A DNA stretch of 64,000 bases from Iodidimonas muriae (GCF_014647255.1 NZ_BMOV01000006.1:124001-188000), one strand, 5' to 3'; counted from the first letter of the stretch, positions 42,706 through 53,570 are shown. Translations and numbers: made by a program. Notes: a model not told the origin generated them from the sequence alone.

Positions 42706-45591
42706 TTATGCGATATTTCTCTCGATTATCTTATGATAGAGAGCAAAAACACGCGCCTGCATATCCAGCATGGATTGCCGCATATCCTCAAATCGTTCAA
42801 AAGCCGTCGCTCGCGCCAAGGCCGCCCGCAATTCCGGTACGAATCCGTCTTCATCAGGATTATCGCCCAAGGTCAAGCGTAACAGGCTTTGTACCGCGTG
42901 ATACAAACTATGGGCCTGTTTGAGAACCCGTCCATCATCTGGATCAAGAGCCTTTGCCGTGACCAGGTGATCAAGACAATCATCCAGACGAGGCGTGAAG
43001 ATTTGTGGATGGCGCGCCCCTTCGCGCAGGAGTAAATATTGCACGATGAATTCCAGATCCATCAGCCCGCCCCGCACATGCTTCAGGCTCCATGGGTTGG
43101 TAACAGGAAATTCTTGCGCCAATCGTTGCCGCATTTCAGCCACGGCAGGCAGCAGGGCTTTTTGATCGCGCTCAGAGGTCAGCGTTCGGGTAATGGCCTG
43201 CTGAACCTTTTGCGCAAGATCGTCGGGTGTTGCGGTTACACGGGCGCGGGTGAGCGCCATATGTTCCCATGTCCAGGCGGCTTCGCGGTAATAATCGACG
43301 AAGGTTTGCAAGGTCACCACCAATGGCCCTGCAGATCCAGAGGGGCGCAAGCGGGTATCCACCTCCCATAAGCGCCCTTCCAAAGTGAGAACCGTAATGG
43401 CAGTGACCAAAGCCTGCCCAAGCCCACTATAATAGCGCGACGGACTGACGGCCTTGGGGCCGCTTGAAAGGGTGGCCCCTTCCTCTACGGAATAAAGAAA
43501 AACGAGATCCAGATCCGATCCGAATGATAATTCCCGGCTACCGAATTTTCCCATAGAAACAATGCATAAGGCACCTTCTTTGAAAGTCCCGTGGCGCTTT
43601 TGATAATCGGCTTCGACCAAAGGCAACAATTCGGCAAGTACCGCATCGGCAAGATCGGTCATGGACAGGCTGGTTTCGCGTACATCAGAGATGGCCTCCA
43701 ACGCCTGCACACCAAGCTGGAATTTACGCTCGTCCGTCCAGCGGCGCACCATATCCAGAACATCCTGATAATCCCGCGCCCGCTTTAATGTGCGGCGCAA
43801 ATCGTCGCGCAGCTCTTCGCGGGATGGAAGCGGCGCGAAAAAGGTGGGGTCCAACAAGGCATCAACCAATTGTGGACGCTTGGCCAGATTTTCCGCCAGA
43901 GCCGGAGCGATCCCCATGATGCGGGCGATCAGACGAAACAGTGATGGATTGGAATGGAATAATGAAAAAAGCTGAATGCCAGCAGGGAGTTGTGACAAGA
44001 AGCTATCAAACCGTGTGAGCGAGCGGTCCGGCTGTGCGGTTTTGGAAAAAGCCTCCAATAAGGGCTTGAGTGTCTTTTCCAAAAGCCCGCGTGCCCGTGC
44101 TGTACGCAAAGAGCGATAGCGGCCCCGCCGCCAGCCTTCAATCAGCGCAGCCATCGTGGTTGGTGCTTCAAAGCCAAGTTGTTCCAGCAAGGCAATAAGC
44201 TGCGCTTCATTAAGGGTTGTATTCCCATCCGGGCTATCGGGGAGAAGCTGGTCATAATGGGTGCTTACCCGATCAAGATGCGCCTTCAAGCTGCGTGTCA
44301 ATGCCTCGACACTGTCGAAACCGGCAAAACAGGCAATGCGCTTTTGTCCGTCATCCTGTTCGGGCAGGGCATGGGTTTGGGCATCGTCAACCATCTGCAA
44401 GCGATGCTCAAGCTGACGCAAAAAACGATAAGCAGCCGCCAGATCATTACGGACGGGTTCAGAGATGCGCCCCATCTCCAAAAGCGCATCCAAAGCCCCC
44501 AATGTTTGGGGAATGCGGAGAAAAGGCTCGCGGCCCGCTGCGATCAATTGGTGGATTTGCGTGTAAAATTCCACCTCCCGGATGCCTCCATATCCCAGCT
44601 TCACATCAAACCCCGCCAGCTTGAAGGCTCCATGATGATGATGGCGGTGGATTTGATTCTTGATACCGTGAATATCTTCTATGGCCGCAAAATCCATTGA
44701 TCTGCGCCAGATGAAAGGACGCAAGCGCTCCAGATAGGCGGCACCGGCACGATGATCTCCGGCGCAGACCCGCGCTTTGATCATGGCGGCGCGTTCCCAG
44801 CTTTGGGCGGTGCTTTGATAATAAGATTCGGCGGCCCCCACCGACAAAGCCAGTGGCGTTGCACCGGGGTCCGGGCGCAAGCGCAAATCCGTGCGGAAAA
44901 CATAGCCATCTGCAGTGCGGCGTTCCAGAATGGTCACCAGATCCCGCGTCATTTTGATCATACAATCGGAAAGCGTGCGCTTGCCTGTATAGTGCACCAC
45001 GTCTTCATCATAGAGAACGATCAGGTCGATATCGCTGGAATAATTCAGCTCATAAGCCCCTAATTTCCCCATAGCGAGCACGAAATATCCCGAATTGTTT
45101 GTCTGGTTTAGCGCAGTTTCGCTTTCCCATGATGCAAGCTCACCTTGTACAACCCGTTGCGATAAAAGATGCTCTACTGCCAGATTGATACAGCGATCTG
45201 CAAAGCGCGAAAGGGCAGAGGTAACATCTTCAAGACCCCAGTATTTTCCGATATCTGCTGCCGCAATCAAAAATGAAACACGGATTTTAGACTTACGTAA
45301 ATGGGTCATGAGCTGATCCATAGATATGGATCTGTCACAGGCTTCTAGAGCCTCCATTTCCTGCTCGAACAGGGCATCGGCAGATTTCAGCATCAAATCG
45401 GCCATTATATCCGGCGCAAGATGCAAAGATCGCGCAAGATACGGGCTGTTTCCGGCCAGTGCATAGACCAAGGATTTGGCCTTGGGCGTGCACAGGGCGT
45501 CTAACTGTTCTTCGGTCAGTTGGGCGTTCAAAAGTGCGTCATATTCGTCTGCCGCTTTGCCCACATCAAAAGGCAGTGCTATGCCTGACAT
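42706..45591 (-). CDS. glnE: Bifunctional glutamine synthetase adenylyltransferase/adenylyl-removing enzyme
   Basis: GlnE, 961 residues, adds AMP to and removes it from glutamine synthetase under PII control. The N-terminal deadenylylase domain has the nucleotidyltransferase motif SSDIDL near residue 184, and the C-terminal adenylylase domain GSDLDL near residue 692 with SMGKFGSRELSFGSD just before it. Linker helices (DLEFIVQYL, RLRPSG) match. Full length for the family. Divergent from the AsmA-like gene, about 120 bp away; bcp follows on the same strand. Confidence 0.96.
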   Translation of the reverse strand: MSGIALPFDVGKAADEYDALLNAQLTEEQLDALCTPKAKSLVYALAGNSPYLARSLHLAPDIMADLMLKSADALFEQEMEALEACDRSISMDQLMTHLRKSKIRVSFLIAAADIGKYWGLEDVTSALSRFADRCINLAVEHLLSQRVVQGELASWESETALNQTNNSGYFVLAMGKLGAYELNYSSDIDLIVLYDEDVVHYTGKRTLSDCMIKMTRDLVTILERRTADGYVFRTDLRLRPDPGATPLALSVGAAESYYQSTAQSWERAAMIKARVCAGDHRAGAAYLERLRPFIWRRSMDFAAIEDIHGIKNQIHRHHHHGAFKLAGFDVKLGYGGIREVEFYTQIHQLIAAGREPFLRIPQTLGALDALLEMGRISEPVRNDLAAAYRFLRQLEHRLQMVDDAQTHALPEQDDGQKRIACFAGFDSVEALTRSLKAHLDRVSTHYDQLLPDSPDGNTTLNEAQLIALLEQLGFEAPTTMAALIEGWRRGRYRSLRTARARGLLEKTLKPLLEAFSKTAQPDRSLTRFDSFLSQLPAGIQLFSLFHSNPSLFRLIARIMGIAPALAENLAKRPQLVDALLDPTFFAPLPSREELRDDLRRTLKRARDYQDVLDMVRRWTDERKFQLGVQALEAISDVRETSLSMTDLADAVLAELLPLVEADYQKRHGTFKEGALCIVSMGKFGSRELSFGSDLDLVFLYSVEEGATLSSGPKAVSPSRYYSGLGQALVTAITVLTLEGRLWEVDTRLRPSGSAGPLVVTLQTFVDYYREAAWTWEHMALTRARVTATPDDLAQKVQQAITRTLTSERDQKALLPAVAEMRQRLAQEFPVTNPWSLKHVRGGLMDLEFIVQYLLLREGARHPQIFTPRLDDCLDHLVTAKALDPDDGRVLKQAHSLYHAVQSLLRLTLGDNPDEDGFVPELRAALARATAFERFEDMRQSMLDMQARVFALYHKIIERNIA

Positions 45592-45711
45592 TGCGTATCC
45601 TGTTTTTTTGAAGACTATTCATGTGTGATGCCCAATCCTCGTCATAATCCACACGCAAAGCCATGGGCGAGAGCGATTAGAATGCGCGGTCCCCTCTCTT
45701 GAGGTCAAGAC

Positions 45712-48700
45712 ATGTGCAGGATGGGGAAACTCTGTACGGGCGATAAGGACAAAATCGTGCGACGTTGGCTGAAACGCTGTGCCTATCTGATATGTATCGT
45801 GGCAGCCCTGGTGGTGTTGGCAACGGGCCTGTTGCTTGCCCGCTTGGCCATGAAACCCTTGTCTTTAGAACTTTTTGCTGGCCGCCTCTCTCAATATACC
45901 GACGATCTGATGCCCGGAATCGACTTCGATTTTGCAAAAATCAGCCTTTATTGGGATAGGTCAACCAATCGGCTCGAGATCGTTTTGAACGATGTGGCGC
46001 TGGATATGGATGGTGCCGCGGACAAGACGGGACTGAAGGATGATATCAAAGGCAATGAGGCCCGTCTTCCACGAGTTTATCTGGTGTTGAAGGCAAAGGC
46101 CCTGTTAAAGCGGCAAGTGCGCCTGACCCAAATCGTGATCACCCGGCCTGATGTGCGCGTTCGCTGGTCGGCCAAAGCGATTGAAACGCTGTTGGAAGGA
46201 CCATCGGGCAACAGCACCCTTGATCTTGAACTGGATGCACCGGGTTTGCTTACCGAGATCATCAATGCGCTTTTAGCCCCCGATGCGCTGGCTTCAACCT
46301 TTTCGACCCTCGATCATGTGGCCGTGGATGGCGCTCATGTCACTTTGGTGGAAGACGCCTCGGGGACCACTTGGCTGATGCCGGAAACGCAGCTGCAATT
46401 CCGCCGCGCCCAATCCCAGGCCCTGCATGTTTCCGGGCGCGGCACCTTGATGACGCAAGGGGATTCTCAAGCGGGCCAGCTCGATTTTGATGCAACGGTG
46501 TTTGGGCAGAAAGGCCGGCGACAACTTGACGTCAAGCTGTCGGACTTGCGATTGCCTTTGCTGGTTGACGGGCTGGATATCCTGCCTGTTCTGGCTGGCA
46601 TAGATATGCCGCTTGATGGCGATATGCGCATTGATCTATCGGCAAAACCGGACCGATCTTTGGTATTTCTTCTGGATGCCCATGCCAAAAAAGGGCAGGT
46701 GGCATTGGCCCCTTGGTATCCGGAACCCCGGCCTTTTGATGAAATTTCCACTTCGGTCTTGTTCGATAGTACGCAAAGAGCGCTTGAAATAACCGGCCTG
46801 TCTGCCCGGTTTGCCGATACGGAAATGTTTGTTTCCGGCACCATCTTCCCGCAGCAGGACCGGCTGTCCTTCATTGCCCTTAAAGGTGGGTTTTCTGCCC
46901 TTGGTGTGGATGATCTGAGCCATTATTGGCCCCGCACGGTTTCAAATGGCGGGCGCGAATGGATCGAACGCAATTTGGAAAGCGGCCGGATTTCTAATGG
47001 GGAATTGACGTTTCTCCATGATGAAGAAGCACATGCCGACGAGAAAGCCGGGCTGCAACTGGATTTTCAGTTCGATCAATTGGTCGCCCATGTGTTGCGC
47101 CCCATGCCGCCCATCTTAGGAGCCAAAGGGCGCGGCCGTTTGACGGATCGGGGGCTGACCCTGCATATCGAAGGGGGAGAGGCCGATGGCCTTCCGGTGG
47201 CGGGATCGCAAGTGGTACTGTCAGGCTTTGGAAAATCCGAACCCACTGCCGCTGATATCCAGCTGAAGATGTCCGGGGCACTTCCCCAAATCTTGCGGCT
47301 GATCGATTATGAACCATTGGGGTACACCACAGCCTTTGGGCTTGACCCCGATAGTTTGAGCGGCAGAGGGGATCTTGTTGCCTATTTGACATTCCCACTG
47401 GTGAAAAGTCTCTCGCTGAATGATGTGGGCATTGCCATTGATGCCACCGTGGGCGACTTGATGTTGCCCGATATTTTTGCCGCCACTCCTTTGACCGAGG
47501 GGCAGCTTGCTCTCAAAATCGACCGTGAGGGGTTGCAGGCATCCGGTACGGGCACTTTGGGTCCGGCATCCCTGCATATCGATTGGGATGAACGCTTTTC
47601 CCCGCCACCGGGTGACTTATCCTCGCGCTTTGATATTTCCACGGTGCTAACGCCCGAAAGCCTGAAAGCTCTGCTTTTCGATCCCGATCCGTATCTTGAA
47701 GGCCCGATTCCCGCCAGCATCCAGCTAATGGGCCGTGGACCGGATATTCAGCGGGGGCATATTGATCTGGCATTGGATAAGGCACGCCTTTCCCTTGCGC
47801 TGATGGACTGGGAAAAACGACCCGATAACAAAGCCACGATGGGATTTGATCTGGATCTCTCCCAAGATGGCAAGGTGCTGATCAACCAGATGAAAATTCA
47901 GGCTGCCAACGACCATTTGTTCGGGTCCATGCAATTTGATGAAGACGGGGTTTTTCAATCGGCGCGTTTTGACGAGATTGTGCTGGGTGAAAACCGCCTT
48001 TCTGCCGATCTGAAGGCGCAGAATGATGGCTTTACCGCCCAAATCAAAGGGCCTGTGTTTGATCTGCGCCCCGCCTTGTCCACTTTGGGGGAAAAGCTGG
48101 AAGCGAGCGGTGCTCCGGCGATGGGTGGCCGCCCGCCCATTGTCTTTTCCGCAGACTTCGAGAGTGTCTTGTCCTTATCGGATATCACCTTCTCCAATGT
48201 ACGGATCGATGCCCGGCATACAGGGATGAACTGGGCCAAATTCCATCTGGATGCGGAATTGGGGGCGGATGACGCCGTAAAATTACGGCTCGACAGCGCG
48301 GGTGAAGGAAAAGAACGCAGCTTTGGGCTGGAAGCGCAAAATGCGGGGTATGTCTTGGCGGGCATGGGGCTGTTTGACAATGCCGAGGGTGGGGCCTTTA
48401 CACTGGATGCCACATTAACGGCAGCGGGCACTCCTCTTGCCGCAAAAGGGCGGGCGGATCTTCGCAATTTCCGGATTGTCCGAGGGGAAACCTCGGATGT
48501 CACAATTGAAGAGGGCGCCGCAAGTCAGCTTGACCAATATATCGGCAAGAATGGCTTGTTGTTCAATCAGATGCGCGTGCCTTTTACCCTAAGCAACGGC
48601 ATTGTGGATATTGAAGGTGCGCGCGCCAGTGGCCCAAGCCTTGGGCTGACGCTTGAAGGCCAGATTGATGAAAAACTGGAGCGGGTGAATATGAACGGTA

Positions 48701-49011
48701 TCATCGTTCCCGCTTATCGTTTGAACGCGTTGCTTGGAAATATTCCGCTCTTGGGGGGATTGTTTACCGGCGGTAAGGGAGGCGGCATGTTTGCGCTCTC
48801 TTACCGGATCAAGGGGAGGGTGGCCGACCCCACAATTTCTGTGAATGCGCTCACGGCCATTATTCCGGGGATTTTAAGGAAGCCCTTTGAAGGCAGCAAA
48901 GGCACCCTGGATAAGGTAGAGCCAGATGAAGAAGAGCCTTCACCAGAACCCGATATTGAGTCTGATGAAGGCCTTGATGCGGATTTGGAAGAGCCGCCTT
49001 TATTTCATTGA
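45712..49011 (+). CDS. AsmA-like / DUF3971 family envelope protein
   Basis: A 1099-residue, single-pass protein: membrane helix at about residues 23-48, the rest periplasmic. It shows repeated amphipathic beta pieces of the AsmA/YhdP type (VYLVLKAKALLKRQVRLTQI, WIERNLESGRISNGELTF, GIVDIEGARASG, ALSYRIKGRVADPTISVN). Relatives form long grooved beta structures that move phospholipid between the membranes. The C-terminus is a short acidic, Pro-rich tail. ATG 45712 has a GAGG site. Precise member (YhdP- or TamB-like) is uncertain; the role in lipid transport is by family. Confidence 0.82.
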   Translation: MCRMGKLCTGDKDKIVRRWLKRCAYLICIVAALVVLATGLLLARLAMKPLSLELFAGRLSQYTDDLMPGIDFDFAKISLYWDRSTNRLEIVLNDVALDMDGAADKTGLKDDIKGNEARLPRVYLVLKAKALLKRQVRLTQIVITRPDVRVRWSAKAIETLLEGPSGNSTLDLELDAPGLLTEIINALLAPDALASTFSTLDHVAVDGAHVTLVEDASGTTWLMPETQLQFRRAQSQALHVSGRGTLMTQGDSQAGQLDFDATVFGQKGRRQLDVKLSDLRLPLLVDGLDILPVLAGIDMPLDGDMRIDLSAKPDRSLVFLLDAHAKKGQVALAPWYPEPRPFDEISTSVLFDSTQRALEITGLSARFADTEMFVSGTIFPQQDRLSFIALKGGFSALGVDDLSHYWPRTVSNGGREWIERNLESGRISNGELTFLHDEEAHADEKAGLQLDFQFDQLVAHVLRPMPPILGAKGRGRLTDRGLTLHIEGGEADGLPVAGSQVVLSGFGKSEPTAADIQLKMSGALPQILRLIDYEPLGYTTAFGLDPDSLSGRGDLVAYLTFPLVKSLSLNDVGIAIDATVGDLMLPDIFAATPLTEGQLALKIDREGLQASGTGTLGPASLHIDWDERFSPPPGDLSSRFDISTVLTPESLKALLFDPDPYLEGPIPASIQLMGRGPDIQRGHIDLALDKARLSLALMDWEKRPDNKATMGFDLDLSQDGKVLINQMKIQAANDHLFGSMQFDEDGVFQSARFDEIVLGENRLSADLKAQNDGFTAQIKGPVFDLRPALSTLGEKLEASGAPAMGGRPPIVFSADFESVLSLSDITFSNVRIDARHTGMNWAKFHLDAELGADDAVKLRLDSAGEGKERSFGLEAQNAGYVLAGMGLFDNAEGGAFTLDATLTAAGTPLAAKGRADLRNFRIVRGETSDVTIEEGAASQLDQYIGKNGLLFNQMRVPFTLSNGIVDIEGARASGPSLGLTLEGQIDEKLERVNMNGIIVPAYRLNALLGNIPLLGGLFTGGKGGGMFALSYRIKGRVADPTISVNALTAIIPGILRKPFEGSKGTLDKVEPDEEEPSPEPDIESDEGLDADLEEPPLFH

Positions 49012-49037
49012 TAATATGGGTATTTTATACGCTTATG

Positions 49038-50288
49038 TCAGGACTTCATCACCAAAGCATGGCGCTTTTTTCCTGCCGATAATTTCACCACATCGCCATC
49101 GAAATCCGATGCCGTGATCTGATAGGCTTCGTCGGAAATCGGCACATCATTGAGGCGCGCCCCATTTTGCGCAATCAAGCGCCGCACTTCTTTGCGGGAT
49201 GCAGCAAGACCCGCATCCACAAATAGATCAAGCACGCCCAAGCCCGTATCAACGCGTGCCCCATCAATATGCACGGTTGGCAATCCTTGCGAGCTTGCCC
49301 CTTGTTCAAAGGTTTCTGTCGCTGTTTTGCCAGCCTGCTTTGCGGCCTCTTCCCCGCGCGCCAAGCGGGTTGCTTCAAAGGCGAGGATTTTCTTGGCCTC
49401 GTTGATTTCTGCGCCGTTCAAGGCTTCCAATTTGGCAATTTCACCAAGATCCAATTCCGTGAACAGACGCAAAAACCGCCCCACATCCGCATCCGGCGTG
49501 TTGCGCCAGAATTGATAATAATCATAGGCGGGCAGGGCTTCTTCATTCAGCCATACAGCACCAGAGGCCGTTTTGCCCATTTTCGAGCCATCGGATTTGG
49601 TGATTAGCGGGCTGGTAAAGCCCAGCAATTCCCGGCCTTCCATGCGGCGGCCAAGCTCGATCCCATTGATGATATTGCCCCATTGATCCGAGCCGCCAAG
49701 CTGCACACGGCAGCCATATCGGCGGGCCAATTCAACGAAATCATAGGCTTGCAAGATCATATAATTGAATTCGAGGAACGTCATGGGGGTTTCACGTTCC
49801 AGCCGCAGCTTTACCGAATCGAAAGTCAGCATACGGTTGATGGTGAAATGGCGGCCCACATCGCGCAGGAAGGGTACATATTCCAAGCCATCCAGCCAAT
49901 CGGCATTGTTCACCATGATGCCGCCGGTTTCACTGTCATTGAAATCAATCAACCGGGAGAAGATGGTTTTGATCCCTGCCATATTCCGGGCGATATCATC
50001 ATCCGTCAGCAGTTTTCGGGCATCATCGCGGCCTGTGGGGTCACCGATACGGGTGGTGCCACCGCCCATCAAAGCGATGGGCTTATGCCCGGTTTTCTGC
50101 ACCCAGCGCAGCATCATGATCTGCACCAGCGACCCAACATGCAAAGAAGGGGCGGTGCAATCAAAGCCGATATAGCACGGCAGTATTTGTTTTTGCGCCA
50201 AGGCATCAAGGGCTTCGGCATCGGTTGCCTGAAACAAAAAGCCACGTTCATCAAGAACGCGCATGAGATCTGATTTAAAACTCGCCAT
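49038..50288 (-). CDS. tyrS: Tyrosyl-tRNA synthetase
   Basis: TyrS, 416 residues, class I synthetase. The HIGH-like motif is HVGSL, the KMSKS-like motif KMGKT; the tyrosine pocket segments ([34 protein letters not shown]) are present, and a C-terminal S4 RNA-binding domain ([18 protein letters not shown]) completes it. The start ATG 50288 (MASFKSDLM) fits the family; the frame extends further without support. Divergent from anmK, a pairing common in this class. Confidence 0.97.
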   Translation of the reverse strand: MASFKSDLMRVLDERGFLFQATDAEALDALAQKQILPCYIGFDCTAPSLHVGSLVQIMMLRWVQKTGHKPIALMGGGTTRIGDPTGRDDARKLLTDDDIARNMAGIKTIFSRLIDFNDSETGGIMVNNADWLDGLEYVPFLRDVGRHFTINRMLTFDSVKLRLERETPMTFLEFNYMILQAYDFVELARRYGCRVQLGGSDQWGNIINGIELGRRMEGRELLGFTSPLITKSDGSKMGKTASGAVWLNEEALPAYDYYQFWRNTPDADVGRFLRLFTELDLGEIAKLEALNGAEINEAKKILAFEATRLARGEEAAKQAGKTATETFEQGASSQGLPTVHIDGARVDTGLGVLDLFVDAGLAASRKEVRRLIAQNGARLNDVPISDEAYQITASDFDGDVVKLSAGKKRHALVMKS

Positions 50289-50378
50289 CGGGTGTCGATC
50301 TTGCCAAATATTGTGGGGGTAAAAAACGTGCAGCCATCTAACATGGTCTGCAGCCCCGAGGCAATGAAAGGACATCAC

Positions 50379-51509
50379 ATGGCAGACAGAGCAGGCAGGG
50401 CGAAGCCTTATCTGGCTCTTGGATTAATGAGCGGCACCTCCCGCGATGGGATTGATGCGGCTCTTGTCCGGACCGATGGCCGTCATTTTGTCGAGCCGGG
50501 GGAAACGCTTTTTTTGCCTTATGATTCTGCCTTTCGTGCGCAATTGGCACAGGCTGTGGAAAAAGCCCGTCTTTATGGAATGGAAGCCGCAGCAGATCTG
50601 CGTGATGTTGAAAAATCCCTTACGGATTTTCATGCCAAAGCCGTTGATGCATTGATAGAAAAAGCTGTTCTAAACCCCGAAGCTATCGACCTTATCGGCT
50701 TTCACGGTCATACGGTTTATCATGCCCCCCAGCAGCAATTGACATGGCAATTGGGTGATGGCCAAGCTCTTTGTGACACTACAGGAATTGCGGTGGTGGG
50801 TGATTTCAGGAGCAATGATGTGGCCCAAGGCGGAGAGGGTGCGCCTTTGGCACCCGCTTATCATAAAGCCCGACTGAGCAATGATGACCGCTGCTGCCCG
50901 GCTGTGGTTCTCAATATTGGCGGGGTATCCAATGTCACATGGATCGGGGCAGATGAAGAACCGCTTTTGTCTTTTGATTGCGGCCCCGGAAATGCCCTGA
51001 TCGACGATTGGATTCTTGCCGAAACAGGATACGCCTTTGATGAAGGCGGGAAGATCGCCGGAGCCGGAGATGTGGATGAAAATATCGTCCTGCAATTGAT
51101 GTCGGATTCGTTTTTCATGCAAAATCCGCCAAAATCTTTGGATCGGGATGCCTTCGCATCGGAAGGGGTGCGCGGATTATCCACGGAAGACGGGGCCGCA
51201 ACATTGACCGCTTTCACGCTTGAGGCCATCAAGGCGGCCCAAGAGCATTTCCCCAGACCGCCGCAATGCTGGTATGTTACCGGCGGAGGACGCTTTAACG
51301 AAACACTGATGGACGGCTTGCGTCAGCAGCTTCATGGGCATGTGACGACGGTGGAAAGCCTTGGCTGGAATGGTGATTTTTTAGAGGCCGAAGCCTTCGC
51401 CTATCTGGCGGTGCGCAGCGTTGAAAATCTGCCACTAAGTTGGCCCGGCACCACCGGCGTTTCAAAACCCGTAACTGGCGGGCAGCTTTTCAGACCGCGT
51501 CTGAAATAA
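50379..51509 (+). CDS. anmK: Anhydro-N-acetylmuramic acid kinase
   Basis: AnmK, 376 residues, phosphorylates and opens anhydroMurNAc during cell-wall recycling. Recognised from [14 protein letters not shown] (ATP loop), [41 protein letters not shown] and [12 protein letters not shown] 50379 follows an AAAGGA site. Its position 90 bp from the divergent tyrS start is normal. A shared bidirectional terminator separates it from the converging hydrolase gene. Confidence 0.97.
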   Translation: MADRAGRAKPYLALGLMSGTSRDGIDAALVRTDGRHFVEPGETLFLPYDSAFRAQLAQAVEKARLYGMEAAADLRDVEKSLTDFHAKAVDALIEKAVLNPEAIDLIGFHGHTVYHAPQQQLTWQLGDGQALCDTTGIAVVGDFRSNDVAQGGEGAPLAPAYHKARLSNDDRCCPAVVLNIGGVSNVTWIGADEEPLLSFDCGPGNALIDDWILAETGYAFDEGGKIAGAGDVDENIVLQLMSDSFFMQNPPKSLDRDAFASEGVRGLSTEDGAATLTAFTLEAIKAAQEHFPRPPQCWYVTGGGRFNETLMDGLRQQLHGHVTTVESLGWNGDFLEAEAFAYLAVRSVENLPLSWPGTTGVSKPVTGGQLFRPRLK

Positions 51510-51521
51510 AGAATGAAAGGC

Positions 51522-51551
51522 CATCCGGGGGCATTGGCTATCCCCCGGATG
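51522..51551. terminator. Bidirectional terminator between anmK and hydrolase genes
   Basis: Perfect 10-bp GC-rich arms (CATCCGGGGG / CCCCCGGATG) enclose a 10-base loop; A-rich sequence on the left and T-rich on the right would serve both converging transcripts. Confidence 0.8.
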
Positions 51552-51564
51552 ATAATGGTTTTAT

Positions 51565-52203
51565 TCAGCCTAGGCGCTTGTCGAGATAGGCGTTCACCTC
51601 GCCGATCATTTCTTCCAGTTTTCCTTCGAAGAAATGGTCGCCACCTTCGATGATGGATTGATCGATGGTGATGGCTTTTTGCTGTTTCAGTTTTTCAATC
51701 AGCTTTTGTACCGAAGCCGGTGCGACGATATCATCTGCCGTGCCCTGAACCATAAGGCCCGAGGACGGGCAAGGGGCCAGGAACGTGAAATCATATTTAT
51801 CCGCAGGGGGGGCAACAGAAATAAAGCCCTGAATTTCAGGACGACGCATCAGCAATTGCATGGAAATCCATGCCCCGAAGGAAAAGCCGGCAACCCAAGT
51901 GGCGGGGGCATCGGTGTTGAAGGTTTGCAGCCAATCCAGCGCGGCCGCGGCATCAGATAGTTCGCCAATGCCATTGTCGAATTCGCCTTGCGACCGGCCT
52001 ACGCCTCGGAAATTGAAGCGCAGCGTTGCAAAACCGCGTTGGGCAAAGGCATGAAACAGGTGGTACACCACTTTATTGTTCATGGTGCCGCCAAATTGCG
52101 GATGAGGATGCAAAATCAACGCAACCGGGGCATTGGGGGTTTTACCGGGCTGGTAACGGCCTTCAAGACGGCCTTCGGGGCCGTTAAAAATCACGTCAGG
52201 CAT
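51565..52203 (-). CDS. Alpha/beta hydrolase
   Basis: A 212-residue serine hydrolase. The nucleophile Ser lies in AGFSFGAW, the HPHPQFGG oxyanion-type loop near residue 33, FNFRGVGRSQG near 64, the acid in GTADDIVAP and the His in EGGDHFF. This dienelactone-hydrolase-like subgroup is regularly seen beside cysteine desulfurase genes in alphaproteobacteria, but its substrate is unknown. The gene is divergent from the first desulfurase gene across an inverted-repeat-rich region. No good ribosome site directly precedes the ATG; a GGAGAG lies 13 bases upstream. Confidence 0.86.
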   Translation of the reverse strand: MPDVIFNGPEGRLEGRYQPGKTPNAPVALILHPHPQFGGTMNNKVVYHLFHAFAQRGFATLRFNFRGVGRSQGEFDNGIGELSDAAAALDWLQTFNTDAPATWVAGFSFGAWISMQLLMRRPEIQGFISVAPPADKYDFTFLAPCPSSGLMVQGTADDIVAPASVQKLIEKLKQQKAITIDQSIIEGGDHFFEGKLEEMIGEVNAYLDKRLG

Positions 52204-52225
52204 AAGGGGGTGGACTCTCTCCAGT

Positions 52226-52313
52226 AGGGGCTAATTCGGGGAATCGCCCCAAAATTCCGGGCAAAGGGGCAAATGCCCCTGATCAGGCCTTTATATAGCC
52301 CCAAACAGCCCCT
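52226..52313. repeat. Nested G/C-run inverted repeats in a divergent promoter region
   Basis: Outer 7-bp arms AGGGGCT (52226-52232) and AGCCCCT (52307-52313) enclose two smaller hairpins: GGGG/CCCC (52238-52250) and GGGGC/GCCCC (52266-52279). A TATATA-like box at 52291-52297 lies inside, readable on either strand. The region divides the hydrolase and desulfurase genes. A regulatory role is likely but not identified; no Fe-S regulator site was recognised with confidence. Confidence 0.5.
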
Positions 52314-52394
52314 GCGCAAGTAATCGGCTTATTTTGTCACTGAAATCGGATATTTGCCTTTGAAATATGGCCATGGGCGTGCCATTTCAAACCC

Positions 52395-53546
52395 ATGACA
52401 AAAGATCGCCTCTATCTTGATTATAACGCCACTGCTCCGGTTACAGCTGCGGCGCGGGCCGCTGCTTTGGATGCCATGATGCTTATGGGCAATCCGTCAT
52501 CCGTGCATCAGGAAGGGCGCGCGGCAAAGGCGTTGGTTGAAAATGCCCGTGCAGAGGTGGCAAGCCTTCTGGCTGCCCGACCGCGCGATATCGTTTTTAC
52601 ATCTGGCGGGACGGAAGCCAATGGTCTTGCCCTCAAGGGGCTTTATGCCGGGTCGAAAACATATCGGCGGCTGATTGTTTCCGCCATCGAGCATGACAGC
52701 GTTCTGGCTTCAGCACGTGCGATAAATTCAAATGTGCAGATATGTCCGGTGCATACCACTGGGGTGGTAGACCTCGCAGCCCTTGAGGAGCTTTTGGCGC
52801 AATCGTCAGAGCCGGCCATTGTTTCGATCATGCTGGCCAATAATGAAACCGGCATCATTCAACCTATTGCCGATATTGCCGAGAAAGTGCAGGCTTCTGG
52901 TGGGGTGCTGCATTGTGATGCGGTGCAGGCAGCAGGGCGTATTGCCCTTGATTGCATGGCCTTGGGTGCGGATTGCATCAGCCTTTCGGGGCATAAACTT
53001 GGTGCCATGAAGGGCGTGGGAGCCTTATGGGTGCGCCCCGGCCTTGCGATTGCGGCGCAAGCGGTTGGTGGCGGGCAGGAATTAGGGCGGCGGTCCGGCA
53101 CGGAAAACCTTCCCGGCATTGCCAGCTTTGGCGCAGCGGCCCGTGAAGCCTTGGCGCATCTTGACACAAATAGCGCCATTGAAAAACGCCGCAATGATCT
53201 GGAAGCGGCCATCATTGAAAATGCACCGGATGCTCTTGTTTTCGGGCAATCGGTGCCGCGTATTGCCAATACCAGCGCCATATATATGCCCGGCATGTCG
53301 GCAGAAACGCAGGTGATGACCTTTGACCTTGAAGGGATCGCCATCAGTTCCGGCTCTGCTTGTTCATCGGGAAAGGTGCGGGCAAGCCATGTGCTCAAGG
53401 CGATGGGCTGTGATGATACGCTTTCCAGCCAAGTGATCCGCGTTAGCCTTGGCCGCAACACCAGCGATGCAGATGTGGCGCGTTTTGTATCTTGCTGGTG
53501 CAGGCTTTACCAGCGCAGTCAACGCCGGTTGGGGACTTTGGTTTAA
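52395..53546 (+). CDS. Cysteine desulfurase, NifS/IscS-like (first copy)
   Basis: A 383-residue PLP enzyme that takes sulfur from cysteine. The PLP Lys is in SLSGHKLGAMKG, the HCDAVQAAGR segment and GRRSGTENLPG match class V aminotransferases, and the catalytic Cys lies in SSGSACSSGKV, a group I (NifS/IscS) loop. It begins an apparent operon with a second desulfurase and a ferredoxin. The loop sequence and the C-terminus (RSQRRLGTLV) differ from IscS proper, so this may serve another sulfur acceptor such as a tRNA-thiolation protein. Start ATG 52395 has little ribosome site. Confidence 0.9.
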   Translation: MTKDRLYLDYNATAPVTAAARAAALDAMMLMGNPSSVHQEGRAAKALVENARAEVASLLAARPRDIVFTSGGTEANGLALKGLYAGSKTYRRLIVSAIEHDSVLASARAINSNVQICPVHTTGVVDLAALEELLAQSSEPAIVSIMLANNETGIIQPIADIAEKVQASGGVLHCDAVQAAGRIALDCMALGADCISLSGHKLGAMKGVGALWVRPGLAIAAQAVGGGQELGRRSGTENLPGIASFGAAAREALAHLDTNSAIEKRRNDLEAAIIENAPDALVFGQSVPRIANTSAIYMPGMSAETQVMTFDLEGIAISSGSACSSGKVRASHVLKAMGCDDTLSSQVIRVSLGRNTSDADVARFVSCWCRLYQRSQRRLGTLV

Positions 53547-53570
53547 TCTTTCACGCAAAGAGATGGTATC

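Noticed and set aside
51177-51184. TTATCCAC sequences (also 60803-60810) as DnaA boxes of an origin
   Set aside because: They are isolated, lie inside anmK and mlaF, and no cluster or AT-rich unwinding region accompanies them.
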